From: Thermoanaerobacterales bacterium
GTDB lineage: Bacteria; Actinomycetota; Acidimicrobiia; Acidimicrobiales; JACDCH01
Direction of reading: 5' to 3'
Assembly: GCA_017577565.1 (NCBI GenBank)
Contig: PKRH01000003.1
Span: 1 to 59,117 of the forward strand
Length of the DNA: 59,117 bases
Part shown: positions 25,827-33,870 of the stretch, in pieces
Layout of the letters: the number at the start of each line of letters is the position of its first letter
Numbering within the stretch: the first letter of the stretch is position 1
Notes under the pieces: generated by a model
Told to the model about the DNA's origin: nothing
Databases searched by the model: none
The model's input: only the letters and a program-made list of their open reading frames with translations
Translations under genes and position numbers: made by a program

Positions 25827-26633
25827 GTGCAGGTCAGCCGTCCTCGGATCATGGGTGTCGTCAACGTGACCCCAGATTCGTTCTCGGACGGGGGCCGGTA
25901 CCTCGACCACGACGCCGCCATCGCCCACGGGCACCGGGTGGTGGCCGAGGGCGCCGACTGGGTCGACGTCGGCGGGGAGTCGACGCGACCCCGGGCCGAG
26001 CCCGTGCCGGTCGACGAGGAGCTGCGGCGGGTCATGCCCGTCGTGCGGGCGCTGGCGGCGGACGGCATCCCGGTGTCGATCGACACCCGCAAGGCCGAGG
26101 TGGCCCGGGCCGCCGTCGAGGCGGGTGCGCGCCTGGTCAACGACGTCTCGGCGTCGCTGGCCGAGGTGGCGGCCGAGGGCGGCGTCGGGTTCGTCGCCAT
26201 GCACATGATGGGCGACCCCCGCACGATGCAGGACGACCCCCGCTACGACGACGTGGTCGTCGAGGTGCGCGACTTCCTCGTGGCCCGCGCCGAGGCGGCC
26301 CGCGCCGCCGGGGTCGGCGAGGTCTGGATCGACCCCGGCATCGGCTTCGGCAAGACCGTCGAGCACAACCTCGACCTGCTGGCCAACCTGGACGTTCTGG
26401 TGGCGACCGGCTTCCCCGTGCTCGTCGGGACGAGCCGGAAGGCGACCCTGGGCGCCCTCGCCGCCCGGGTCGACCCGGGGGGCCGGACCCCGCCGCCCAC
26501 CGACCGGCTGGAGGGGTCGGTGGCCACCGCCCTGTGGTCGGTGCGCTGCGGGGCGGCGATGGTGCGGGTGCACGACGTGGCCGCGACGGTGCGAGCGCTC
26601 GAGGCCCTCGAGCTGGCGGCGCCCGTCGCGTGA
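25827..26633 (+). CDS. folP: Dihydropteroate synthase
   Basis: Condenses p-aminobenzoate with the pterin pyrophosphate; the target of sulfonamides. The 268-residue TIM barrel has IMGVVNVTPDSFSDGGRY, VDVGGESTRPRAEPV, SIDTRKAEVARAAVEAG, NDVSAS, WIDPGIGFGKTVEHNL and LVGTSRKATLG. The GTG start at 25827 is chosen because homology begins within ten residues and a -10 box is placed for leaderless transcription. Confidence 0.96.
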   Translation: MQVSRPRIMGVVNVTPDSFSDGGRYLDHDAAIAHGHRVVAEGADWVDVGGESTRPRAEPVPVDEELRRVMPVVRALAADGIPVSIDTRKAEVARAAVEAGARLVNDVSASLAEVAAEGGVGFVAMHMMGDPRTMQDDPRYDDVVVEVRDFLVARAEAARAAGVGEVWIDPGIGFGKTVEHNLDLLANLDVLVATGFPVLVGTSRKATLGALAARVDPGGRTPPPTDRLEGSVATALWSVRCGAAMVRVHDVAATVRALEALELAAPVA

Positions 26634-26655
26634 GGACGACAAGGAGACCGGTGAC

Positions 26656-27240
26656 GTGGCAGCGATGAAGGGCAAGTGGGCCCAGGGCATCACGCCCCGC
26701 AACTTCTTCTGGGTGATCAAGGACCGGCTGGCCGTGTGCGAGCGCCCCGGCGGCTACGGCGCGAACCACCGCCGCGTCCGGCGCCAGGAGGAGATCATCT
26801 GGATCCGCGAGCAGGGCTTCACCCGGGTCATCTCGCTGATCAACGCCACGCACAACCTGCACAACTACGACGAGCTGGGCGTGGCCTGGCTGCACCGGCC
26901 GCAGGGGCCGCACGACGACCCCGTGGTGTTCCAGCGGAACTTCTACCGGGAGCTGCACCAGCTGCTGGCCAACGGCGAGAAGCTGATCATCCACCAGGAG
27001 GAGGTCGGCGACCGGGTGTGCGGGCTCATCGCCGGCTACCTGCTGTGGGCCAACCTCGTGCCCTACGGCCCCCAGGCCATCTCGGTCACCGAGCGGCTCA
27101 CCGGCCGGCAGCTCGGGCCGCTCGGGCGGAGCCTCGTGGCCTCCGCGGAGCAGCTGCGCGACCAGGCCCGGTCGTCGGGGAGCTCGCCCTCGTCCCCGTC
27201 GTCGTCCTCCTCGTCCTCGTCGCCCTCGCCCTCGTCGTGA
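26656..27240 (+). CDS. Dual-specificity-phosphatase-like protein lacking the catalytic Cys
   Basis: A 194-residue protein from GTG 26656, nine bases after an AAGGAG site. The fold pattern is that of a small dual-specificity phosphatase (PGGYGANHRRVRRQEEIIWI, then a RVISLINATHNLHNYDELGV segment). At the signature HCx5R site it reads H113-Q114-EEVGD-R120, so the Cys nucleophile is Gln while the Arg and the following helix (CGLIAGYLLWANL) are kept. It therefore cannot use the usual cysteinyl-phosphate chemistry and may bind a phospho-ligand instead. The C-terminal ~22 residues are a Ser/Pro tail. It sits between folP and folB and overlaps folB by four bases. No function is known. Confidence 0.75.
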   Translation: MAAMKGKWAQGITPRNFFWVIKDRLAVCERPGGYGANHRRVRRQEEIIWIREQGFTRVISLINATHNLHNYDELGVAWLHRPQGPHDDPVVFQRNFYRELHQLLANGEKLIIHQEEVGDRVCGLIAGYLLWANLVPYGPQAISVTERLTGRQLGPLGRSLVASAEQLRDQARSSGSSPSSPSSSSSSSSPSPSS

Positions 27241-27611
27241 CCGCCACGGCCGACCGCATCGAGCTGCGCGGCCTGCGCCTGCGGGGCCGGGTCGGGGTGC
27301 TCGACCTCGAGCGGGCCCAGGACCAGCCGCTGGAGGTCGACCTCGACTTGGCGGTCGACCTGGCCGCCGCCGCGGCCAGCGACGACCTGGCCGACACCGT
27401 CGACTACGCCGCCGTCTGCGACCGGGTGGCGGCGACGGTCGCCGAGGGCCACGTCAACCTGCTGGAGCACCTCGGTGCCCGGGTGGCGGACGCCGTGCTC
27501 GACCTGGACGGCCGGATCCGGGAGGTGGCCGTGACGGTGCGCAAGCTGCGGCCGCCCGTTCCCCACGACCTCTCGACCTCGGGCGTGCGCCTCGTCCGGG
27601 CCCGGGGGTGA
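27237..27611 (+). CDS. folB: Dihydroneopterin aldolase
   Basis: A 124-residue enzyme of folate synthesis making 6-hydroxymethyl-dihydropterin. It has IELRGLRLRGRVGVLDLER, DTVDYAAVCDRV, the catalytic-type region NLLEHLGARVADAVL and the VRKLRPPVPHDL end. GTG 27237 overlaps the preceding stop by GTGA, and its own stop overlaps folK in the same way. Confidence 0.94.
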   Translation: MTATADRIELRGLRLRGRVGVLDLERAQDQPLEVDLDLAVDLAAAAASDDLADTVDYAAVCDRVAATVAEGHVNLLEHLGARVADAVLDLDGRIREVAVTVRKLRPPVPHDLSTSGVRLVRARG

Positions 27612-28129
27612 GCGCGATGACCGGCACCGGGACCGGCGACGGGCGCGGCGCGGCGGCGCCGGGGCGGCGGGTGTTCCTCGGCCTGGGCTCGAACCTGGGC
27701 GACCGGGCCCGCCACCTGCGTGACGCCGTCGACACGCTGCGAGGGCTCGGGCTCGTCGGGGTGTCGCCCGTCTACGAGACCGAGCCGGTGGGCGGGCCCG
27801 CTGGCCAGCAGCCGTACCTGAACCTCGTCGTCGAGCTGCGCACCGACCGTTCGCCGCAGGAGCTGCTGGGCGTGTGCCGCCGCCTCGAGGCCGCCGCCGG
27901 GCGGGTGCGCACCGAGCGCTGGGGGCCGCGCACCCTCGACGTCGACGTCCTCTGGATCGAGGGCGTGGAGCTCGACACGCCCGACCTCGTCGTCCCCCAC
28001 CCCCGGATGTGGGAGCGGCGCTTCGTCGTCGCCCCCCTGCACGACCTGGCGCCGGACGTGGCCGACGACGCGGCCCTCGCCGTGTCGGAGGGGGCGGTCG
28101 AGCGCCTCGGCGCCCTCGACGAGCTGTGA
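27608..28129 (+). CDS. folK: Hydroxymethyl-dihydropteridine pyrophosphokinase
   Basis: A 173-residue HPPK. It has VFLGLGSNLGDRARHL, SPVYETEPVGGPAGQQPYLN, RRLEAAAGRVRTERWGPRTL, DVDVLWIEG and VPHPRMWERRFVVAPL. The first ~18 residues are a Gly/Thr-rich extension; GTG 27608 is favoured because it overlaps the folB stop (GTGA). Confidence 0.95.
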   Translation: MSAMTGTGTGDGRGAAAPGRRVFLGLGSNLGDRARHLRDAVDTLRGLGLVGVSPVYETEPVGGPAGQQPYLNLVVELRTDRSPQELLGVCRRLEAAAGRVRTERWGPRTLDVDVLWIEGVELDTPDLVVPHPRMWERRFVVAPLHDLAPDVADDAALAVSEGAVERLGALDEL

Positions 28130-28971
28130 GCCGGGCGGACCGACCGGGGCGGCGCCCCCGGCACGTGCGGATCATCGGGCCCGGTCGGGCGGGCACGTCG
28201 CTGGCGCTGGCCCTCACCAGCGCGGGCTGGGAGGTCGGGCCGATGCTCGGCCGGGGCGACGACCTCGCCGGCGCCGCCCGGGGCGTCGACCTGCTGGTGA
28301 TCGCGACCCCCGACGACGAGATCCGGGGCGTGGCCAAGGCGGTCGAGCGGCAGGAGGGCACCGTCGTCGCCCACCTGTCCGGCGCCCGGGGGCTCGAGGT
28401 CCTCGCACCGCACCGCCGGCGCGCCGCCCTGCACCCGCTCGTCGCCCTGCCCACCCCCGAGATCGGCGCCAAGCGCCTGGTCGGCGCCTGGTTCGCCGTC
28501 GCCGGCGACCCGCTGGTCGAGGAGGTGGTGGCGGCGCTGCGGGGCCGCTCGTTCACCGTCGCCGACGCCGACCGGGCCCTCTACCACGCGGCGGCGGCCA
28601 TCGCCTCCAACCACCTCGTGGCCCTGCTGGGGCAGGTCGAGCGGCTGGCCGAGGCGGTGGGGGTGCCGTTCGAGGCCTACCTGGAGCTGGCCGAGGCGAC
28701 CCTGGCCAACGTCGGCGACCTGGGCCCCGCCCGGGCCCTCACCGGCCCGGCGGCCCGGGGCGACGAGTCGACGATCCGCCGCCACCTGCGGGCCCTGCCG
28801 GCGGAGGAGCGCCGGGCCTACCGGGGCATGGTGGACGCGGCCCGCCGGCTGGCGGCCCGCCGGCACCACCTGGCCCGGGCCGGCCGGCGGGACGACGGCG
28901 ACGGCCGGGACCACGACCACCACGACCACCACGACCACGAGGAGGGCGACGCCCGGTGGACCGACCGCTGA
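28126..28971 (+). CDS. Rossmann-like and DUF2520 protein with His-rich tail
   Basis: A 281-residue protein. The N-terminal Rossmann fold has VRIIGPGRAGTSLALAL and LLVIATPDDEIRGVA. The DUF2520 C-terminal domain has LHPLVALPTPEIGA, YHAAAAIASNHLVALLGQVE and GPAARGDESTIRRHL. These proteins resemble NADPH-dependent ketopantoate reductases and are commonly placed before panC in actinobacteria, so a pantothenate-pathway reductase role is plausible. The last ~25 residues are unusual: DHDHHDHHDHEEGD, rich in metal-binding His. GTG 28126 overlaps the folK stop, and the gene end overlaps the panC start by 16 bases. Confidence 0.85.
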   Translation: MSRADRPGRRPRHVRIIGPGRAGTSLALALTSAGWEVGPMLGRGDDLAGAARGVDLLVIATPDDEIRGVAKAVERQEGTVVAHLSGARGLEVLAPHRRRAALHPLVALPTPEIGAKRLVGAWFAVAGDPLVEEVVAALRGRSFTVADADRALYHAAAAIASNHLVALLGQVERLAEAVGVPFEAYLELAEATLANVGDLGPARALTGPAARGDESTIRRHLRALPAEERRAYRGMVDAARRLAARRHHLARAGRRDDGDGRDHDHHDHHDHEEGDARWTDR

Positions 28972-29810
28972 CCGTGACCACGATCGGCGAGCTGCGCGAC
29001 CGGCTGGCCGAGCACCGGGCCGCGGGTCGCACGGTCGGGTTCGTCCCCACGATGGGCTACCTGCACGAGGGCCACGCGTCGCTCATGCGGGCCGCCCGGG
29101 AGCACGACGACGTCGTCGTCGTGTCGGTGTTCGTCAACCCGCTGCAGTTCGGCGAGGGCGAGGACCTCGACACCTACCCTCGCGACCTCGAGCGCGACGC
29201 GCGGGTCGCCGCCGCCGAGGGCGTGGACCTGCTCTTCGTCCCGCCCGTCGAGGAGATGTACCCGGAGCCGGTGCTGACCACCGTGTCGGTGGCGAAGGTG
29301 TCCGAGCCGATGGAGGGCGCCGCCCGCCCCGGCCACTTCGACGGGGTGGCGACCGTCGTGGCGAAGCTGTTCAACATCGTCGGGCCCTGCCGGGCCTACT
29401 TCGGCGCCAAGGACTTCCAGCAGCTGGCGGTCGTGCGGCGCATGGTGCGCGACCTGTCGTTCCCGGTCGAGGTCGTGGGCTGCCCGACGGTGCGCGAGCT
29501 CGACGGGCTGGCGATGTCGTCCCGCAACGCCTACCTGACCCCCGAGCAGCGGGAGGCCGCGCCGGTGATCTACCGGGCGCTGCGGGCCGGGGCGGCGGCC
29601 ATCGCCGCCGGCGAGCGGGACCCGCAGGCGGTGCGGGAGCTGGTGGCCGGGATCATCGAGGCCGAGCCGCTGGCCGAGCTGGACTACGTCGAGGTGGTCG
29701 ATGCAGACTCTCTCGCCACCCCGGAGACGCTCCAGGGGAATCTGCGGCTCCTCGCCGCTGTTCGGTTCGGACGAGCGAGGCTCATCGACAACGTGGGGGT
29801 GACCGTCTGA
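28956..29810 (+). CDS. panC: Pantothenate synthetase
   Basis: Joins pantoate and beta-alanine with ATP. The 284-residue protein has FVPTMGYLHEGHASLMRAAR, SVFVNPLQFGEGEDL, YFGAKDFQQLAVVRRMV and AMSSRNAYLTPEQR. The GTG start lies inside the end of the DUF2520 gene, whose GAGGAGG forms its ribosome site. The 3' end of the gene has relaxed GC bias and contains a possible SigR-type promoter for panD. Confidence 0.97.
   Translation: MDRPLTVTTIGELRDRLAEHRAAGRTVGFVPTMGYLHEGHASLMRAAREHDDVVVVSVFVNPLQFGEGEDLDTYPRDLERDARVAAAEGVDLLFVPPVEEMYPEPVLTTVSVAKVSEPMEGAARPGHFDGVATVVAKLFNIVGPCRAYFGAKDFQQLAVVRRMVRDLSFPVEVVGCPTVRELDGLAMSSRNAYLTPEQREAAPVIYRALRAGAAAIAAGERDPQAVRELVAGIIEAEPLAELDYVEVVDADSLATPETLQGNLRLLAAVRFGRARLIDNVGVTV
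29737..29762 (+). promoter_or_regulatory. Candidate SigR/SigH-type promoter inside panC, upstream of panD-nadB
   Basis: GGAAT at 29737-29741 and GTT at 29760-29762 with exactly 18 bases between, the consensus of SigR/SigH promoters. It lies 78 bases before panD. The surrounding bases are less GC-rich than the rest of panC. Confidence 0.4.
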
Positions 29811-29839
29811 CGGCACCCACCGAGGGAGGGTTGCGACCC

Positions 29840-30265
29840 GTGCGCCGACGCATGCTCAAGTCGAAGATCCACCGGGCGGTCGTCACCGACGCGAACCTGC
29901 ACTACGTCGGCTCGGTGACGATCGACGCCGACCTGCTCGACGCCGCCGACATCCTCGAGCACGAGCAGGTGACGATCGTCGACATCGACAACGGCGCCCG
30001 CCTCGAGACCTACGTCATCGCGGGCGAGCGGGGCTCGGGCGACCTGTGCCTCAACGGCGCGGCGGCCCGCCTCGTCCACCCCGGCGACCGGGTGATCGTC
30101 ATCTCCTACGCCGACTACGACGAGGCCGAGCTGGCCCACCACGAGCCCCGGATCGTCCACGTCGACACGGCCAACCGCCCGATCGACGCGGTGACGGCCG
30201 AGCTGCTCGCCCAGCAGCAGCAGGGGCCGCCGCCGCACCGCTACGTCGAGGTCCCGTCGAACTGA
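29840..30265 (+). CDS. panD: Aspartate 1-decarboxylase (pyruvoyl enzyme)
   Basis: Makes beta-alanine from aspartate for pantothenate. The 141-residue proenzyme starts VRRRMLKSKIHRAVVTDANL and has the self-cleavage site Gly24-Ser25 in HYVGSVTID; Ser25 becomes the pyruvoyl group. Other family motifs are DIDNGARLETYVIAGERGSG and NGAAARLVHPGDRVIVISYA. GTG 29840 is nine bases after GAGGGAGGG; TTG 29831 and ATG 29852 are alternatives. The stop codon overlaps the nadB start. Confidence 0.96.
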   Translation: MRRRMLKSKIHRAVVTDANLHYVGSVTIDADLLDAADILEHEQVTIVDIDNGARLETYVIAGERGSGDLCLNGAAARLVHPGDRVIVISYADYDEAELAHHEPRIVHVDTANRPIDAVTAELLAQQQQGPPPHRYVEVPSN

Positions 30266-31881
30266 GCGGCGGCCCGCTGGACCTGCTGGTCCTCGGCTCC
30301 GGCGTCGCCGGGCTCTCGGCGGCCGTCCGGGCCGCGGACGTGCACGGCCTGCGGGTCGGCGTGCTGACCAAGGGCGAGCTCGACCAGGCGACGACGCGCT
30401 GGGCGCAGGGCGGCGTCGCGGCCGTGCTCGGCGGCGACCCCGACTCGACCGACCTGCACCTGGCCGACACCCTCGCCGCCGGCGCCGGCCTGTGCGACGA
30501 GGACGCCGTGCGGGTCCTCGTCGAGGAGGGCCCGGGGCGGGTCAACGAGCTCATCGCCCTCGGGGCCATCTTCGACCGCGACGCCGACGGCGAGCTGCTG
30601 CTGGCCCGGGAGGGCGGGCACTCGCACGCCCGGGTCGTCCACGCGGGCGGCGCCGCCACCGGCGTCGAGGTGGAGCGGGCGCTGGTGGCCGCCGTGCGGC
30701 GGACCGCCGCCGCCATCCACGAGCACTGGTTCGCGCTCGACCTGCTCGTCGAGGGCGGCCGCTGCGCCGGCGTCGTGGCGATCACGCCCACGGGCGAGCT
30801 GGCCGAGGTCCGGGCCCGCCACGTCCTCGTGGCCACCGGCGGCGCCGGCCAGCTGTACGCCGTGACCACCAACCCGACCGAGTCCACCGGCGACGGCATC
30901 GCCATGGCGTTGCGGGCCGGGGTGGCGGTGGCCGACCTCGAGTTCGTGCAGTTCCACCCCACGGCGCTGCACCACCCGGCCATGCCCCGCCCGCTGCTGT
31001 CCGAGGCGCTGCGGGGCCACGGCGCGCTGCTGCGCGACGCCCACGGCCGGCGGTTCGTCGACGAGCTGCTGCCCCGCGACCGGGTCAGCCGGGCCATCAC
31101 CCAGGTGCTCGAGGAGCAGCAGGTCGACCACGTGTGGCTCGACGCCACCCACCTCGAGCGGTTCGACGACCGCTTCCCGACCATCGCGGCGGCGCTGCGG
31201 GAGGCGGGCCTCGACCCGGCCCGGGACTGGCTGCCGGTCGCGCCCGCCGCCCACTACCTGTGCGGTGGGATCGTCGCCGACCTCGACGGGGCGACGACGC
31301 TGCCCGGCCTGTGGGTGGCCGGCGAGGCGGCGTGCAACGGCGTCCACGGCGCCAACCGGCTGGCCTCCAACTCGCTGCTCGACGGCATGGTGTTCGGGCC
31401 CCGGGTCGTCGAGGCCGTCGCCGCCGGGGTCGACGGTCCCCGGCCGACCGGCGCCATGCGGTGCGTGCTCGGGGGCGCGGACGACGCCGGCGACGCCGCG
31501 GTGCCCGGCCGGCCGACCCCGGTCGCGCTGCCCCCGGCGGCGGGGGCGGACGGGGGCGACGGCGCCGGGGCGCCCGACCCCGGCCGGGTGGCCGCCGCCC
31601 GGGCCGAGCTGCAGCGGGCGATGACCCGGGACGCCGGCGTGCTGCGGTCGGCGGAGTCGCTGGAGCGGGCCGCGGGCGCCGCCGCCCGGGCCGCCGCGGC
31701 GGTGGCGCCGGGCGCGGACGTCGAGGCCCACGCCCTGCGCAACCTCGCCACCGTGGCCGCCGCGCTGTGCGCGATGGCGGCCGCCCGGACCGAGAGCCGC
31801 GGCGCCCACGCCCGGGTCGACCACCCCGACACCTCGGCCCGGCTGCGGGTTCGCCACGTCGTCGGCGGCGACGTCGCCTGA
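30262..31881 (+). CDS. nadB: L-aspartate oxidase with apparent CTG start
   Basis: FAD enzyme making iminoaspartate for NAD synthesis, 539 residues. The FAD motif LLVLGSGVAGLSAAV lies at the very N-terminus; later motifs are TTRWAQGGVAAVLGGDP, EGGHSHARVVHAGGAATG, FVQFHPTALHHP and GANRLASNSLLDGMVFGPRV. No ATG, GTG or TTG lies in frame between the FAD motif and GTG 30046, which would add 72 Arg-rich residues overlapping panD. CTG 30262 forms a CTGA overlap with the panD stop, mirroring the GTGA joints of this cluster, so I take it as the start. The usual partner nadA is not in the window. Confidence 0.9.
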   Translation: MSGGPLDLLVLGSGVAGLSAAVRAADVHGLRVGVLTKGELDQATTRWAQGGVAAVLGGDPDSTDLHLADTLAAGAGLCDEDAVRVLVEEGPGRVNELIALGAIFDRDADGELLLAREGGHSHARVVHAGGAATGVEVERALVAAVRRTAAAIHEHWFALDLLVEGGRCAGVVAITPTGELAEVRARHVLVATGGAGQLYAVTTNPTESTGDGIAMALRAGVAVADLEFVQFHPTALHHPAMPRPLLSEALRGHGALLRDAHGRRFVDELLPRDRVSRAITQVLEEQQVDHVWLDATHLERFDDRFPTIAAALREAGLDPARDWLPVAPAAHYLCGGIVADLDGATTLPGLWVAGEAACNGVHGANRLASNSLLDGMVFGPRVVEAVAAGVDGPRPTGAMRCVLGGADDAGDAAVPGRPTPVALPPAAGADGGDGAGAPDPGRVAAARAELQRAMTRDAGVLRSAESLERAAGAAARAAAAVAPGADVEAHALRNLATVAAALCAMAAARTESRGAHARVDHPDTSARLRVRHVVGGDVA

Positions 31882-31922
31882 GGCCCGGCGACCCCCGCGC
31901 GCGCTGCGGCGCCGCCGGCTCC

Positions 31923-31928
31923 TAGCAT
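31923..31928 (+). promoter_or_regulatory. Leaderless -10 box (scramblase-like gene)
   Basis: TAGCAT ends eight bases before ATG 31937, with no SD between. Confidence 0.45.
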
Positions 31929-31936
31929 CCGCGGCC

Positions 31937-32794
31937 ATGTCACAGACGCAGGACCAGGCAGGCGCCGGGGCGGCCGACCAGCACCCCCCGGGCTGGTACC
32001 CCGATCCCTACGGCCGCCACGAGACACGGTGGTGGGACGGCACCCGCTGGACCGAGCACGCCGCGTCGCACGGCCGCCAGGTCGTCGACCCGCCCTCCGG
32101 CGGCGCGCCAGTCCCCACCGTCGACCGGGCACCCGAGAAGATCCAGAAGGACGTGGCCAAGGCCGGCATCCAGCCGGGCTCGGTGCAGGGTGGCGGCACG
32201 ATCTTCACCGAGCCGGTGCTGGTCGTGAACCAGAAGGCCAAGCTCATCGAGGTCAACAGCGAGTACGCGATCTTCGACCAGCACGGCCGCCAGCTCGGCG
32301 CGGTGCGCCAGGTCGGCCAGTCGACGGCCAAGAAGATCCTCCGCGTGCTGACCTCCTACGACCAGTTCATGACCCACAAGCTGCAGGTGGTCGACACGGC
32401 CGGCAACGTGCTCATGACGCTCACCCGACCGGCGAAGATCGTGAAGTCGCGGGTGATCGTCCAGGACCACCTCGGCAACGAGGTCGGCCAGATCGTCCAG
32501 CAGAACGCCATCGGCAAGATCCGCTTCTCCCTCGAGGCCGGCGGCCACACCTGGGGGTCGATCAACGCCGAGAACTGGCGGGCCTGGAACTTCAACATCC
32601 AGGACCACACGGGCACCGAGGTCGCCCGCATCACCAAGACCTGGGAGGGCCTGGCCAAGACCCTCTTCACGACGGCCGACAACTACGTCGTGCAGATCCA
32701 CCGACCGCTGCAGGACCCGCTGCGCATGCTGGTCGTCGCGTCCGCGCTCGGCATCGACACGGCCCTCAAGCAGGACGCCCGCGGCTTCAACTGA
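31937..32794 (+). CDS. DUF2510 and scramblase/LURP-one-like protein
   Basis: A 285-residue protein. A DUF2510 module comes first (PPGWYPDPYGRHETRWWDGT, then RWTEHA), a short domain often attached to actinobacterial membrane-associated proteins. After a linker, residues ~85-285 form the beta-barrel of the phospholipid scramblase/LURP-one-related group (IFTEPVLVVNQKAKLIEVNS, YAIFDQHGRQLGAVRQ, ITKTWEGLAKTLFTTADNYV). The C-terminal hydrophobic segment is short. Lipid binding is inferred from the fold; no activity is shown for bacterial members that I know of. A hairpin follows. Confidence 0.85.
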   Translation: MSQTQDQAGAGAADQHPPGWYPDPYGRHETRWWDGTRWTEHAASHGRQVVDPPSGGAPVPTVDRAPEKIQKDVAKAGIQPGSVQGGGTIFTEPVLVVNQKAKLIEVNSEYAIFDQHGRQLGAVRQVGQSTAKKILRVLTSYDQFMTHKLQVVDTAGNVLMTLTRPAKIVKSRVIVQDHLGNEVGQIVQQNAIGKIRFSLEAGGHTWGSINAENWRAWNFNIQDHTGTEVARITKTWEGLAKTLFTTADNYVVQIHRPLQDPLRMLVVASALGIDTALKQDARGFN

Positions 32795-32809
32795 CGCCGC
32801 CACGAGCGG

Positions 32810-32841
32810 GGCGCACCGGTCCGGTCAGGGGCCGGTGCGCC
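32810..32841. terminator. Bidirectional hairpin terminator
   Basis: A 10-bp perfect stem (GGCGCACCGG with its complement) and a 12-base loop between converging genes. Its right arm lies inside the last codons of the hydrolase gene on the minus strand. Confidence 0.6.
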
Positions 32842-33835
32842 ACTCGGCGACGCCGCTCGCCGCGACCTCGTCGGCGAACGCCTCGAGCGCGGCCTCGTCG
32901 CCCTCCAGGTGGGCGTCGAGGAACGCGACCGCGGCGTCGGCGAACAGCCGGCCCTCCTCGCCGACGAAGACGGTCACGTGGTCGGCCTCGGCCGGCCGCA
33001 GGTACCACACGGGGTCGAAGATCTCGAACATGGCGTCGCCCACGTCGACCGGCACGACCTGGTCCCGGGCGCCGTGCACGAGCAGCATCGGCACCTCCGG
33101 CGGGTCCTCGTAGTCGCCGCCCTCCATCGGCAGCGTGCCGCCCGCCACCGTGATGGTGGCGTCGATGCGGTCGTCCCGGCAGCACGAGTTGTAGGCGACG
33201 GCGAAGGTCGTCGCCGCGCCGAGCGAGTGGCCGCCCACGGCGATCCGCTCGCCGTCGACGTGGCCGGCGAGGGGGTCGTCCTCCGGCAGGGCGGTCAGCT
33301 CGTCGATCACGAAGCTGACGTCGCCGGGCTGCGCCGCCAGGTCGAAGACCGACACGCCCTCGCGGCTGAGCGGGAACCACGGCAGGGCGACGACGTAGCC
33401 CTCGCGGGCCCACCGCTCGGCCAGGCCCCGGAAGTGGTCGGCCCGGCCACCGAAGCCGTGGCCGAAGACGACGAGCGGGAACGCGCCCTCGGCCGGCGGG
33501 GCGTCCTCGGTGGAGGCGGCGGCCTCGGCGAAGGCCTCGCCGGTCGGCTCGGGGGCGGGCTCGCCCTCGGCCGGGTAGAAGACCTCGACCTCGATCGTCC
33601 GCTCGGGCAGCTCGGGCTGCCGGCCCGGCACGGCGTCGGTCGTGCGGGTCTCGTCGACGAGCTCCAGGGTGCGCCACCCGGTGGCGAAGGGGCCGTCGGC
33701 GGCGGTGACCTCGACGGCCGCGGCCTCGCCCGGCGGGTCGCCGCCGGAGGCCTCGTCGTCGGAGCTGCAGGCGGCGGCGCCGGCGGCGAGCACCAGCGCG
33801 ACCGCCGCCCAGGTGGCGCGGGTCACACGAAGCAT
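32825..33835 (-). CDS. Lipoprotein alpha/beta hydrolase
   Basis: A 336-residue protein with lipoprotein signal (lipobox at Cys23, AGAAAC). The hydrolase fold has oxyanion region FGHGFGGRADHF, nucleophile elbow GGHSLGAA, an acid in VHGARDQVVPV and His in EADHVTVFV. Two adjacent Cys (NSCCRDD) may form a disulphide. The layout resembles platelet-activating-factor acetylhydrolase and dienelactone-hydrolase types acting outside the cell; the substrate is unknown. It is divergent from nadC with only 35 bases between, so the two promoters overlap. Confidence 0.85.
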   Translation of the reverse strand: MLRVTRATWAAVALVLAAGAAACSSDDEASGGDPPGEAAAVEVTAADGPFATGWRTLELVDETRTTDAVPGRQPELPERTIEVEVFYPAEGEPAPEPTGEAFAEAAASTEDAPPAEGAFPLVVFGHGFGGRADHFRGLAERWAREGYVVALPWFPLSREGVSVFDLAAQPGDVSFVIDELTALPEDDPLAGHVDGERIAVGGHSLGAATTFAVAYNSCCRDDRIDATITVAGGTLPMEGGDYEDPPEVPMLLVHGARDQVVPVDVGDAMFEIFDPVWYLRPAEADHVTVFVGEEGRLFADAAVAFLDAHLEGDEAALEAFADEVAASGVAEWRTGP

Positions 33836-33870
33836 GGCCGCGAGCCTGCCATCCGCGAGACTGGCCGATC

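Noticed and set aside
27170..27240. Ser-rich tail of the pseudophosphatase considered as a frameshift artefact
   Set aside because: The frame stays open to a GTGA junction with folB, like other joints in this operon, so the tail is probably real.
28900..28950. GACCAC repeats considered as a CRISPR-like or regulatory tandem repeat
   Set aside because: They lie in frame inside the DUF2520 gene and encode its His/Asp tail; units are far too short for CRISPR.
30046..30261. GTG 30046 as start of nadB
   Set aside because: It would add 72 Arg/Pro-rich residues overlapping panD in another frame, unlike any aspartate oxidase N-terminus.
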